From Membranipora membranacea (Eukaryota > Bryozoa > Gymnolaemata > Cheilostomatida > Membraniporidae): 64,000 nucleotides of DNA. The notes below the pieces were generated by a model. The model searched no databases. It was given only the letters and a program-made list of their open reading frames with translations, and had not been told where the DNA came from. Below, one piece after another: positions 31,926-44,559 of the stretch; the first letter of the stretch is position 1, and every line of letters begins with the position of its first letter. Location of the stretch: positions 6,897,501-6,961,500 of the forward strand of contig OU612074.1 in the NCBI GenBank assembly GCA_914767715.1, given 5' to 3'. A program made the position numbers and the translations under genes.

Positions 31926-34371
31926 ATAAACCCTTAAACTAAAGTGTGAATGTTCCAATCTTGACCCGAATCGATAAATTGCCCAATTATTGAACGGTAT
32001 GTTATATATGATAATATAAGCCTCACTTTCCGGCCTCTCGTGAATCATTCAATTTTTTTCACCCCCTCCTGTTAATTCCAGGAACTTTTCTTTTTCTACT
32101 TTTCCTTTGGCAGTTGACCTAATACCTTTGGTGCTTACTTTGATTTGTTTTTGTTTGTTCTTGGTGCTTTTTGTGATTAAATGTCTGTCAACATTCAAGT
32201 CCCCATACAATTATCCTTATAGCCTGTAGTACTGTTCAAGCTAGTCATATCAATCCAAACATAAAATTGTGCAAACTATGGGATTATAAATTTGGGAAGA
32301 ACCTAAATAGCCTCAGATATGGTTACATTGGAGATATTACAATTATGCACACGCCTATGGTTTATAAAGTACTTGCCTAAAGCATAATACATTAAAAATT
32401 ATCTATGCCACTGAATAAGCAAAGCTTACATGTATAAACTTATTTCTATAAAAATATGCAATTACTCAATCCGCCCGTATATTATCGTTAATTGCAGTGG
32501 TCTCCATATCTTTTGTTATGTTGAGAGGAAACGCAGTGCAATTGTCAAAATGTGCAAGATGCAATTAAGTATCGATAACATATATGTTATATTTTAGACA
32601 TTGAATAATGTTTATTTCTCAGGTAATTCACTTTTGGTACTTAATGCATCAGTCATGGCCAGGCATAAGGCTAAGGATGACATCTGAAACTCACATATAT
32701 CATATAAGTAAGGCCGTTGATGCCTGAGATATTGATTTCATTAGGCCATTTGATAAAGCTGACATCCATGGCCTTTGTATTATGGCTTACCAAGCTAGCA
32801 AACAAGTGGGGGTTGAGTCCTGAGCAGCTACTCAACAAATGCATCAGAACAAGTCTGATATGGGAACATCAAAACATCACATCAAACAAAGTATCAAACG
32901 CATACACCTCAACCCCACCGCTGGGAAAGAGCTTAAAGTACCTTGTAAGGCCAATACAAGACTTTAAGTACCGTGAGATTGACTGATTGATTGGGAGAAA
33001 CATCAACCTAAAGACAAGCATACAAACAGGTTTACAATGAGGTTTTCTATTGTATAAACTAAATAAAACTCTGAACATCGAATTAATGACTGATCATTAT
33101 ACATAGACAATGACTAGCATGAAAGATTATTAAATCATCAAACATTAACTTTAAATATCTACCTTGTCTATCAATCCAGTGCAGCTTTAGGGATCACCAT
33201 TTGGTGACAGTATCAGTCAATTTCAAATCATGTTGTCTCAAAGTTAGCGATTAATAACAGCAAAATACAGATATACAATGAATTGGTAGAGGTTTGATTC
33301 ATGATACGAGGTATCTTTAATCAGGTGAAAATCAAAATAAAAAAACCTAGAGAGTTTAGGGCTAAGTGACACAGCAATTAAACTCTGGGGCAGTTACAAC
33401 TGCACCATATTTTGTTGAGATAGCATTCACAAACAATAAGAGACAATTGAAGCAGTACAGATGATTGCTGTGAGATTGGTTAATATCATCAAAATTTGAA
33501 TATTAATAATTAAAAACATCATTGAAACAATATTTTACACTGTTAGAAATTTGACGTCCCCTCAACTCTGATTAGGTCATCGTCTTAGATTAACAGTTCT
33601 TGTTTTTGAGATGATTTTGCTGGGTGTCTATTATTAGGCTTGGACAAGTCATTGTACAATTAAAGACTCTAGTCATAAATATGGTCAAAACACAAGCTTT
33701 GACATACTGCCTACCTTTTGTTCAGCGGCCCTGATGCTTTCCAACTCTATCCCCAACACTCTGGTGTCTAGAATGAATCATGTGAAATTTGAGGAACCAG
33801 ACTGTGAGCAGTGGATAGTAAGGGATGTTAAGGAATGGTTTCCAATCCTGTTCCCTCAGTGATAAAGATGTTCAGGACATGATTTGATGGAGAAGTTTGA
33901 TAGAGCTAGGCCTCCGGCAGGCACCCGCTACCCGAACAGGACAGAGCGGAGATAGGTGAGGATAGGTGAGGATATATAAATGTTATTATTTGCTAAATAT
34001 TTACATTGATCTAACTATCTGTGTAAAAGCTTGCCACACTAGTCAACAGCAGACAGTAAAGTGAAAAGTTTTAAAACCTGCTAGTGAGGTACTGGATACG
34101 GATAATGAATGTCTAACAAACTTACTATAACCGTACTAGTAATGAATACAGTAGATTTGAGAAGTAGGGATGTGACAGATATTGAAATCATAACTGCAGC
34201 CGACCCTGCTGCCAATCTAATAACCACACACACAATATGGTTCCATGTTACGGTTTCGTAAGGATTTCGGGTGTTTTCGATAAATAGAAATGGCATCAAA
34301 GTCAACTTGGGCATGAACCGATCGACAATTTTTGATGCGAATACAGATACCGTATTGAATCGCATCATTCC

Positions 34372-34462
34372 ATTATGACGGGGTTTCCGTATGGTTAGCG
34401 TGCCTGCACACAATGACTTTAAAGGGCATTGATGCCAGAGACTGTGGTTCAAGTCCCGTTTC
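34372..34462 (+). repeat. tRNA-like sequence
   Basis: GGTTTCCGTATGGTTAGCGT resembles an A box region and GTGGTTCAAGTCCCG a B box, 87 bases overall. No full cloverleaf could be drawn; probably a SINE head. Confidence 0.35.
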
Positions 34463-34576
34463 ATCATGGAAATGGTTAGCATTCATAATTCGAAATTGGA
34501 GTGGACCACAAATTCGAGGCATGGAACCATAGTGATAGTATGAAGAACAACACAGAATTCGATGTGTAAGATACTA

Positions 34577-34859
34577 CCGTAATACCTCACCTATAAGGTG
34601 CATGCCTTATAAGGGAAGGCGCCTATAAGAGAGGAGCATATAGGTGCGGCTATCATTTGAAACATTTTTTATATTTATGTTAGACCAAAACCGCATGTTG
34701 TAAATAGGATGTTGCGGGTTCGAATCCCATCGAAGTCAGTTTTTTTTTCAAAGGGGTGCCTTATAGCTGTGGGGTGCTTTATAACTGGAGCATTTTTAGT
34801 TTTTTTCGAGGGAGGTGCTTCACTTATAAGGCCGGTGCTTTGTAAGTGAGGTATTACGG
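34577..34859 (+). mobile_element. Short non-autonomous pogo-like element, 283 bp
   Basis: It is flanked by TA at 34575-34576 and 34860-34861 with good inverted ends (CCGTAATACCTCACC and GTGAGGTATTACGG). It has the same tRNA-like B box and right-end blocks as the full element. It lacks all coding sequence and is probably mobilised in trans. Confidence 0.75.
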
Positions 34860-36383
34860 TAATCAGTTCAATATGGTAATACAGTTTTCATAATATCTTT
34901 TTAGCATCAAAGAGCGCTAGTCCTCTATGTTGTGACTTGATGATTTCAATTATTCTCATAAACCTGGAGAAAGCTATAATTGGTTTAGGTCAATCATCAA
35001 TGTTTACTTACGTTGAAGCAACTGTTTTTCAGAGTCGTAATTACTAGTGAATTGTTATTGAAGATTGGGTAGAAGACAACTCTGATAAGTCAGAAGTGGG
35101 TTAGATGACGAGTGTGTGGCAAAAAAGTAACCACTTTACTTTGGCCCAAAATTGAAAAATAATGATTAATTTATCTCAATTTCTATAAAGACTACAACTA
35201 TAAACAAAAATAATTTATTCTTGGCCTTGTACCTTCGTATGTGTAATGTATTCATTATCTCATGTTTGAGAAAACTAAGATTGTGAAAGCCTGCCAAGAT
35301 CACAAATAAAAAGGTTGTTATGTAAAAAATGTGGCAGAAAAAAAAATTCATAAGATAATCTATAAAATAATAAAACACACAGACTAAGAAAACACTTTAT
35401 TTAATTAATCAATGGCAACAGATCTAAAACAGTTTTTCCTTATCGAGGAAGTGACTGAAGTTACTGGACTCACATAGACAGGAGGTGCGAACCTACAAAT
35501 CACAACAGCGTAATGTCACTGCCGTATTCAATGATCATAAACTTGAATATCAGACACAGTAATAAGTCCTGAACTCAATTTTGCTCTCACCCAATGATCT
35601 TTGCCACAAGTGTTGATGCAAAGTTATTTTAAAATTATTGTCAACTTACAATTTAGTGGATCCAGAAAACGGTGTGATAATCGAAAAGGTAGTTCGCAAT
35701 CAAAGTTTAAATTATGTTGATAACCAAATCTTAAAAAACGGAAATTAAACTTCACCAAAATATAATTGTAGTTAATAAAATTAAATTGAAATGAACGAGT
35801 GACGTTGAGATTCACTTTAGCTTGTAATAAAGCTATATCTAAGGAAGGGGAGGAGCTCTTGTAGGGATACTAGAAACCATGTTGGTTGATCAAATTACCA
35901 ATAATTAACCAAAATCTGTTTCACAAGCGCTAATGCAGCCTGTTGTTACCTATTTAACTTTAGTGATTTACTATAGTAATATCAGGGACTCTATTTCACA
36001 AATTGCAACATGGTAGGAAATATTGACCAATTATTTAGATGGATACCAGGAAGTTTTCATCAATTAACAAGTAGGGGTCCATACCAGCTTAAAATTCAAA
36101 CTTTGTTGATTTTTATGATCCCAAATATCTAGTAAACCACACCTTTATAGCAGCGGTAAGTATTCTTTACAGTTTCATGCATTGAAAATGGTCAGATTTA
36201 AAAATAGTTTTTGATTTCAACCTGGATTGCATAGATACTGCATTTGAAGACCAGATAAAACAGTCGATGTTGTGTATTATGTTTGTTTTGAAGGCAGCAT
36301 GATGAATGGACAAGTTTTAGGGGTGCTATTTCTTTTCTTTTCTTCTTTCTTTTAGTTTACTGCCCATTTTCTGTATGCTACTT

Positions 36384-37921
36384 TTAGCTTGCATTGGCCT
36401 TCTCATAATCATCATTATTCACTCCTTGGCTACTTTTGGCTGGAGCAGTAGCCCCGATTTTGAGATATCCTTTATTAATCATAATGACGGCCATAGTCAA
36501 CAGACCATTCACCAGTAGGATAACAACTATGATCATCGCTACGGAAAAAGCTGAAACCAATAAAGAACAATTATTTTGCCTCATTCAGATATTTGTTTTA
36601 TATTGGAGAAAGTAACAGCATAGCATTAGCACTGATTTCAAATTGTATGAACGCAATTCTTATAATTTGGATATTTGTTAAAAAGTCGTCATTGAAATTG
36701 TATTGAACAAGCCTTACATTTCTTGCATCTTACTCTTTCTGAACTTGACCACACAGCAGCTGTAATGTTTGTTCTCTTATCCGCTGGCCTTCCTTATCAA
36801 GGCACATACCATACAAATCTTGTTTCATGCCTTGTTTTCCCTTGTCTTAATAACGATGAATACAATATTAATTTCCATGCAAAGTAGTATGTCAATTATA
36901 AAATAATTGGCAGATATGGTATGAGGAGACCATCAATTATCGCTTGACACAAATTTTTATTAAACTTATGTCATACAGGATGGGCAATTACCCGTCTGTT
37001 TCAAAGCTGATAAGAGTAAGAGAGGAGAATCGGAAATATTCAGAAATTTAGCTTGAAAATTTGGGCTTTTCTAACTATAATGGGATCACTTAGTTGATTA
37101 CTAAGGGTTATAACCTGTCATCACATGGCCAACAAATTATAAGAAATACAGAAGCAATTATAGTCAAAGCAATGAACCTAGCCGACTAGTGATGCGCAAC
37201 CATGACTTAATGATGCTATTTATTTGTTGATCTTCTGCAAATAGATTGATTGCCCATAAGGTGTCAAATTTGAGATTGTGCATTTATGGTTATATTGTTT
37301 GTGCTCTACAAATTACAATAAACATAAATCTTGTGATCCTTTAATATATAAGATATTTGTCGTCTTAAAACTAAACTCTGTAGTTTTAGGCCTGGTACCA
37401 GTGAACAGTTTGCTCTTCATTTGATGAAACATCAAATTCTAGATCAAGTCGCTTATGGTAGCAACATCTAAACATACTTTCAAACCTGAGGAGAAATGGG
37501 GAAAGCTCTCCATATTCACTATTGGATTCAATTGTTAGCTGCCTACTCTGTTCTTTGGCACAATGAATGGTGACAAAAGGCTCCGAGTGAATTACACAAT
37601 TTCACAGTCTGTATCCTTCACCGATACTCCATGATTCCATGATAATTGTTGATCTTTTATACATAAAAAATGAGTGCAATAAGTTAAATAAGAACGGGTA
37701 GTTATATAGTGCAAGAGAACACCATATTTATATGCCCTGACGACGTTGCGGTAAGTGTAGACCAAGTTTGGTCCATTTGCCTGCGTTCCGAGTTGCTCCC
37801 GATCTACTGGCCATGCCGCACCATTAGAAGTGGCAAATTCAAAGTGTTGGCAAATGGATCAAACTTGATATAGGGTAAGTGAAACTGGCAATAACACCAG
37901 TATAGTAAAGTTGCTCTTCAT
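36384..37921 (-). pseudogene. Fragmentary paralogue of the CUB-like/Sushi membrane protein
   Basis: Three pieces on the minus strand resemble parts of the gene at 26.3-31.9 kb. The last exon (36550-36384) follows a good acceptor and encodes a transmembrane helix (VAMIIVVILLVNGLLTMAVI) and a short tail ending DYEKANAS; its phase equals that of the transmembrane exon in the intact gene. Upstream, about 37491-37597, a reading frame ends in SPFLLRFES at a phase-1 donor, matching VFLLRYTG at the equivalent junction. At 37921 an ATG opens a signal-peptide-like stretch, MKSNFTILVLLPVSLT, interrupted by a 116-bp transposon. No Sushi exon was found, and the phases between the first two pieces do not clearly match. 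A decayed gene is most likely, although a compact functional gene using another first exon cannot be excluded. Confidence 0.38.
37758..37873. mobile_element. 116-bp hAT-like short element with 8-bp target duplication
   Basis: Inverted ends (TAGACCAAGTTTGGTCCATT / inverse of CAAATGGATCAAACTTGATA) are flanked by perfect GGTAAGTG copies at 37750-37757 and 37874-37881. Eight-base duplications are typical of hAT elements. Confidence 0.7.
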
Positions 37922-39680
37922 GGTTTATCTCAAATACTATCAAAAGAGTAGAATATAAATCAAAAAATCCAGTGCAGAGATACTTAAGCAGATTCTGTTT
38001 AATCTTTTGACATCATATAGGTCTGATCATACTACTAAGGAGTTACCATCATTCTACATTGACCTAATTTTGTCAGAGACTGACTTGAGTTGTGACCTTG
38101 GGAAGAGTTCACATTTAACACTTGTCTAATTACAGTAATGTTAACTTAATTGTTTTGTTAAAAGCCATCCTGTATTTCACCCAAAATGATGTGATGAAGA
38201 TGACTTTGAACTTAATACAAATGCATATAAATTTAGAAAGTCACTATTTCTTAAGTTGTAAATTGTAAGGGACAAAATGAAACTTGAATTTTGTAAATGA
38301 TAATTGAATGAAAATCGTGCTGGCACATTCACGTAGCTGTGACAGTGTGCCCTTGGTTTTGGGGCTCCGCTCAAAATCCTGGTTGCAGTGAAAGTGTAAT
38401 CCCCCGCCCTAGCAGGCAAAAAAATAAATGCACATGTGCAGTTAACCAACGTAAGACCATTTGGAAATATCCACGCCCTGCTTCAATCTTATACCATAAT
38501 GCAACAGACAACTTATACACGCGACAACCAGTCAAGCGATCAATGAGGGTTAACATTGATAGGTTCTTTTTATGACATAGTCTGCTTAACAAAACCTTGG
38601 TGTTCATTATTCAATGCATACAATTAATCAACTGACAAGATTGCTTCCAGATTACCACTATTTGATGTTTCTGCAATAATATCTGGTATAGACTAATCAA
38701 AGAGTTACAATTATTGCAACCACAACAATAGGCGAGCCGCCACCTAATGAACACAAGTTATTGCAAATGTGGATTGTGTGGATTACCTTTAGAATGCAAG
38801 CCGCATAAGACAACAAGATCCTAAAAGGAACCGGAAGCCCCTAGAGCTAGGGAATGTTATGCCTCCCATCACTTCACACTTGATGTTATTGAGGGCTTCC
38901 GGCGTCAGGCGGATTTACCACCCTTTCAAAGCAAACCACAACAATAACAATTGAAAATACAACATTGTCTGGAAAATTAAATCGTCATTTATTTGTCTTC
39001 TACCCATGTTCAAAATATCCAAACTGAAAGATGACGGAATCAGAAAATATCAAAAAGCCTTGAAATCCAAAGATCAGAAACTCGGAAAGCTCAGAAAGCC
39101 ACTTAGCTTGATCTTAACCTGACTTACAGTTAATTAGATAATTTCCAAAGAAGATGATGAACTTTGGTGAAATCCCGTAGTGATAGTTTTTAACTCCAAC
39201 AACAAAACTCCCTCCTCCTTTTTTTTGAATCATTACTGTCACTTTACTTATATAGGGTAAAAACCTTACAACTAACAAGAAATTTCATTGGCCCATTCAA
39301 ATTTGTCAAGCTGTTTTAAAAGCGAGTACTTAGTAATTATTAAAACGCACCAGACTTTCCAGGAACTAAATTAAGTTTAATCACGCAATTAGACACAGCG
39401 TGTTTCTTTGAACAGATGTAATTAAGGTTTTGGGACCACCTAAAATACTTTTAAAACTCTTTCCAACCGTAATTTGGAGACCTCGTTACCATAATTTCTG
39501 TTAAAATTCCAGAAGTTGAGATGTTAAACATATCACAAAAGCTATCACCAAGCTTGCTAGTTCTTTGTGTATCCCTATTGTATTCTAATTGCACAGTGGA
39601 TAAATATACTTTCAGTGTCATACCAAACACACCAGTTGATAACTTTTACCGCTGGTGAAGTTGAATCTATAATAAAGTTG
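37922..39680. other. Intergenic DNA before the pogo-like transposon
   Basis: Overlapping short frames occur on both strands at 38.2-38.6 kb without motifs or matching splice sites. Nothing supported. Confidence 0.4.
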
Positions 39681-39782
39681 TACCGTAATTCCTCACCTAT
39701 AGATCGCACGACTTATAAGTGAAGGCGGCTGTAAGAGAGTAGCATATAGACGTGACTTTCATTTGAAGCATTTTTATATTTA

Positions 39783-39856
39783 GGTTGGACTAGCTCAGTG
39801 GTAAAGTGTGCAACTTTTAAGCATGAAGTTGCGAGTTCGAAACCCACTGAGGGCAG
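39783..39856 (+). repeat. tRNA-like module at the left end of the pogo-like element
   Basis: About 100 bases inside the left terminus is a tRNA-shaped sequence with an A-box-like part (GGACTAGCTCAGTGGTAAAG), a short anticodon-arm-like hairpin and a near-perfect B box (GAGTTCGAAACCC). Degenerate versions with a clear B box and the same trailing GTCAGTTT lie at the same relative place in the copies at 4.5 kb and 34.7 kb. A functional tRNA is unlikely because no full acceptor stem could be paired. Confidence 0.55.
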
Positions 39857-39996
39857 TTTTTTCCCAAAACTACTTATTTCATTTGTAGTGAGTCCGCTAT
39901 AAAATTTATTGTCATGTGAATGTGTGCCACAATATTCAAATTTTTCAACAATCAGCATATCATATCTCTCTCACAGTCTTTCATATTAAATAAAAC

Positions 39997-42900
39997 ATGC
40001 CGAGAACCTCATACACCATTCAGCAGAAACTAGAAGTATTGAGAACAGTTGAAAAGAATAACAACCTTGACAAGACTGCAAGGGAATTGAACATTAATAG
40101 ATGCTTGATTCAAAGATGGAGAGCTTCCAAACATCAACTACTCAGCGAAGCAACAAAAACTTCTGGTGGGAAGAGTAGGCGGATATGTGTGAAGAGAAAG
40201 CTGGAAGGAGGGAAGTATAAGGAACTTGAGGTCAAGCTGTCAGATTTAATAAAGGAGAGAAGAGAAAAGAAGTGAGTACACAACCCACACCCAATCCAAG
40301 GAGTAGTACTCCATACCCCAACCTGAGTTGTGATTGTGGGATGAGAGAGGGACAGTCAATCGTACCCCCCTCCCTTTCCAAATGAGGCTGAATAGGTGGT
40401 AAGATCAGAAAAGTTATGGGCAGCTAAGAGACCAGCTAATGCCAGCCTAACAAAACTTGCTTCACACTTGTTGCATATCTATCTATCTATGCAGTCTCAT
40501 GTCCATCTGAACATAATAAAATAGGCTAACATAGGATGGGTTGAGGGTATTGAAAGAGTATGCATTATGCAGTATGCAAAATGTCTTCTAGGTGTACAGA
40601 ACTTGTGGTGTCATGTGCTACTTATATTTATACTTTTATTGTCCGCAACAATTCATTATTTCAAATGGTTTTCATGGTGTTACATGGTAACAATAAAAGT
40701 TTTTTTCCATGGAATGCTTGAATTTTCAGTTTCCACTCAAGTAGTTGTTGTAAAGGGTTCAATACCGAGGTGTTATAGTGTAAAACTAGGTTGAATATCA
40801 TAACTCAGCATCGTTTAACCATTATCGCGACTAACACTTTTAGATAACTATCTGGGAAGTAGCCTATAGTATGTAAGCCTACTAACGCAAAAGAAATAAA
40901 AGAGCTTATTGCTGCCCTCTCATTTACCTAGCTGCTGAGGAAGGTGAATAGGCTCATCTTGCTTTTTATTTGCTGCGCAAGAATTTGAATGATGATCAGA
41001 ACCTGCTGATTTCTTTTCCCTTCCATTTGGCAGGCTATGAGACTTTTAATTTTAGCACACAGTGACTCAAGATGATGGCTAGTTTTGTCGTACATGAGGT
41101 GCCGGTACGCTACTGTAGCAATTGTGAGAGCACACCCTCACCACCTTGCAATTGGTTTTTGTTTAGTAACCTCTTTTCAAATCCTCTAACTTCGACTATT
41201 GATCATCATTTCCCTGCAATTTGCTCACCTTCAAATTTCATGAAAATGATTTTGGTTCATGTTAAGAATTTTATTTGCATCTTTAAACTGATACCACTGT
41301 AGAAGTGATCAACATTTACTTTGAATAATTCTGGCAATGTTTTACTGTAGCACACTCTGTGTGTATGTGCGGTCAGCTGGTAACGTCAGGAACGGGTCCA
41401 CTATGGCTGTTTGTCTTGCCATCATTCTCCCTACACATTCTCCCGTGTGCCACAAGAAATGTCTTCTGTGAAAGTTGTTGATTATAATAATGGTAATACT
41501 TGATGTAGAATACGGGTTAATTTGTCACTGTTTTGGGTTTCAAGTGTCAATCTAGGTATGAACAGCACTCATTGCATTCGATGTTCAATAACTTTTAGAA
41601 TCCTTGCAATGATATTCCCAATGGTTACCAGCAAATGTAATTTAAAATTATAAACATGTTTGTTGGTCTTTTCTTTAGAATGACTGTGCACTTAGCTGAT
41701 TTGAAAAAGAAAGCATTTGAGCTGTTCACAGAACTAAATTACGAAGGGACATTCAAAGCATCACGGGGCTGGATACAAAAGTTCCTACGTAGAAACCGTG
41801 TCACAAGTAGACGAGTCACTTTCCAAGCACAAAAGGTTCCTAGCAATGCAGGTGTGATGATCCATGCCTTCATCGACCAGTGTTATTCTACGATTAAATC
41901 AAAGGGTAAGTGCCATCTTTGGCCACGCTCTATCTATGTATCTGCATTATGTTCATGCATGCCCACATCCATTCTCATCAAAATTACCCCTCACACCGCA
42001 TCTCTTTTCCTGAAGATTATAATACCTCCATTACATACATGTAAAAAAATCATTAACAAAAACCGAACTCATTTTACTTTTTACTGTAGTAAGGTCCATA
42101 GTGTTTAATTTAAATAATTACATACAATACTACGACCATCATGCCATCAAATATCACAAATATGGCTGATAATCACAGTGAAGTTGCCATGACTCTGGAA
42201 GTTTGATACTGTCGAAAATATATATATATAAAATAAATATGTATTTCTTCTATTTTAGATATTCAGCCAGTAAATTACCTAAATATGGATGAGACATATG
42301 TATTTTGACATGGCTGCTGACCATACGTATGATGAGGTTGGGTCGAGAGATGGCCTGGCGACAACCACAGGACATGAAAAGTTCAGGTTTACGGCCGTGC
42401 TGACGATTGCAGCTTCTGGACACAAGCTGAAACCTATGATAATCTTCTAAAATTTTCAAAAAGTGCCTCAGTTGAAACCTGGTCAGAGTTGGCCAAAAGG
42501 TAAGGTTGCGGTTTCTTCAGCCTAATCATTGACCATATGTGTCACATGATACGCTATGATCTGAATATAAATGTGACTCAATCCCTCTGGCCAATGAGAT
42601 TAATGTAAATTATATTTATCTCATCGATCTAGTGCTATTTTACCTTCTCTTCCCTTAGGCAACATTGAGACAACTCATCAATCAACATATTTTCTATTGT
42701 TGCGGCAGTCGTTTGGTCATTTGGTGTATGACTGTGTTTGTTATTATATAACTTGACATGCACATATATCACGGCTTTGCTTTAGATATTCATGTTGCTG
42801 CATGTAAAGGTGGGTCTATGACAGAAACACTCTTCGGTGAATATGTGAATCAGATCATCCGTAAAAAGACTGGAGCAAATTCGATCCCCCTACTCTTTTA

Positions 42901-44401
42901 CTAATGGATCAGGCCACCAGCCATAAGGTAACTGTAGGAACAATTGCTCATTGTGATATGTCCCTGCAAAACAAGTCGTAGCTAGAACCTGGAACTGCCA
43001 ATATAATCTTGTTGCAGGTATCTGGAGTAAAACTAGCAGATAATGATTGACATTGTTTAAAAGGCGGATTTTGATTTCTCGGATATGTTCATGGATTGAT
43101 GAGTTGTAATACAATGAAATTGTATTTGAACACCAATATTTTGTTACATACCCTCTATCATCTGTTCTCAACCTTCCTGACAATTGTTTCTGGACAAAAA
43201 ATTGTACAGAATTTTTTGTCTTAGATTGATGCTGTGGAGAAGTTCATAAACCACACGGCACTGTTAGTGCTAGCTGGTTGCACCTCATTGGTGCAGCCAT
43301 TGGACTTGGGCCTCAGTAAGCCACTTAAGAGTAGAATGCATGATCAGTGGAAGAAATGGCTGGATGTATCTGCCGAGGAGCAGGAGTTCACCGAGAGTGG
43401 AAAGAGAAAGAGAATAAGAAAGTTTGTTGCTCTGTTATTTATCTTGAAAAAACTGACTGTAATATACACGCGTTAGTTAATAGAATGCTAAAAATCTGTC
43501 TGAAGTCTTCAGCCCTCATTTGTGACTAACAAAGGCTTCTCAAAATTTGATTGTCAAAATTGCCAATTTAGTTGAATCTTCCTATGCAATGAACTGTGTT
43601 ATCGTTGCTGTCCGGCATGTCTAACCAATGACTTAGATTCTTTAGTTCATGATTGTTGTTAAGATTACATGCGCAGTGTTAACATTATCCACTTATTATC
43701 TAGGCTCTATATTTATCTGTCGCGGATTGGGTGGCGGCTGCGTGGGGAAGCATACCCGAGGATATGGTGGCACAATCCTTTACTGCCTGTGGACTTGTGC
43801 CACTAGAAGAGAACAGTTGGAGTGACCTTCTCCACACACATTTAAAGCCAGTTATATGCCCAGACGAGCCTGTCATTCTAGACGATGAAGATGATAGTGA
43901 GGATGATATGCTCAATTTTGAGGATAATCCTGGGTTGTATTCCGACCCCGATTCAGGAAGTTGTGAGTTACATTTTTATATGATTCTTTTTTCAAGTTAG
44001 ACTTCTATGGTAAGTACGGCAATGAATTCATAATACCTGAATATAACACAAATAATTGTTGAATATTTCATACAAGTACCAGATCCAACAAAACTGTCTG
44101 AATAAACATGATATCGAACTATAACTTGTTAGTGCTTAAAATATTCTTGTATAATTATTTTGTACAGCGTCTGAAATAAACTTTGTGGAACAACCTTTTT
44201 TATGTTTGGATTACAGAGTTAGATGAAACAGAATCACTCGAGGATTCTAGTTTTATGGATACACATTCAAGTGTTGCCATTCCCTGTACATCTGGTATCC
44301 ACAAGACCAAGTCTCGGTCTGCTACTACTGAAGTGAATGATAGCATGCCTTCAACATCTGCTGTTATAGCCACCAAGAAGACCAACAGACCTAAGTTGTG
44401 G
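39997..44401 (+). pseudogene. Decayed pogo/Tigger-type transposase with introns
   Basis: Seven probable exons: 39997-40271, 41679-41905, 42259-42499, 42786-42927, 43225-43421, 43704-43962, 44217-44401. Exon 1 starts MPRTSYTIQQKLEVLRTVEK, a CENP-B/pogo helix-turn-helix. Exon 2 carries the second DNA-binding helix region (RGWIQKFLRRNRVTSRR). The DDE catalytic core follows: NMDETYVF in exon 3 (first Asp), MDQATSHK in exon 4 (second Asp) and AGCTSLVQPLDLGLSKP in exon 5 (third Asp). Exon 6 ends in an acidic stretch, common in Tigger C termini. The frame breaks in exon 3 just after TYVF, stops again after KPMIIF, and shifts in exon 4 before the MDQ motif, so this copy should not make an active enzyme. 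Junctions 1-2 and 2-3 are in phase. The last exon boundaries are uncertain. Confidence 0.75.
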
Positions 44402-44559
44402 GTAGGTTTGTCACATATAGGAAACAGCATCTAGTATTGGGAATACATTTATTATATAAAGTTTTAAGTCTGAGAAGTCAGATCGAGGTCAGGTAATGTA
44501 TCATATTCCTTGTAAAGCAGGACACTGATCAAAATAACCACTTGATTTCGTATAAAGGT

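Larger units (their letters stand above)
31926..36383. other. Intergenic DNA with a pogo-like short element
   Basis: It includes the tRNA-like sequence at 34.37 kb, the 283-bp element at 34.58 kb and a short GATAGGTGAG duplication near 33950. No supported gene was found. Confidence 0.45.

Noticed and set aside
33726-33862. Possible terminal exon after a good acceptor (CDCEQ-free frame ending KEWFPILFPQ)
   Set aside because: No upstream exon in phase was found and no motif is recognisable in about 45 codons.
38177-38607. Overlapping minus- and plus-strand frames of 78-90 codons
   Set aside because: There is no motif, no coherent splice partners, and similar lengths on both strands suggest chance.
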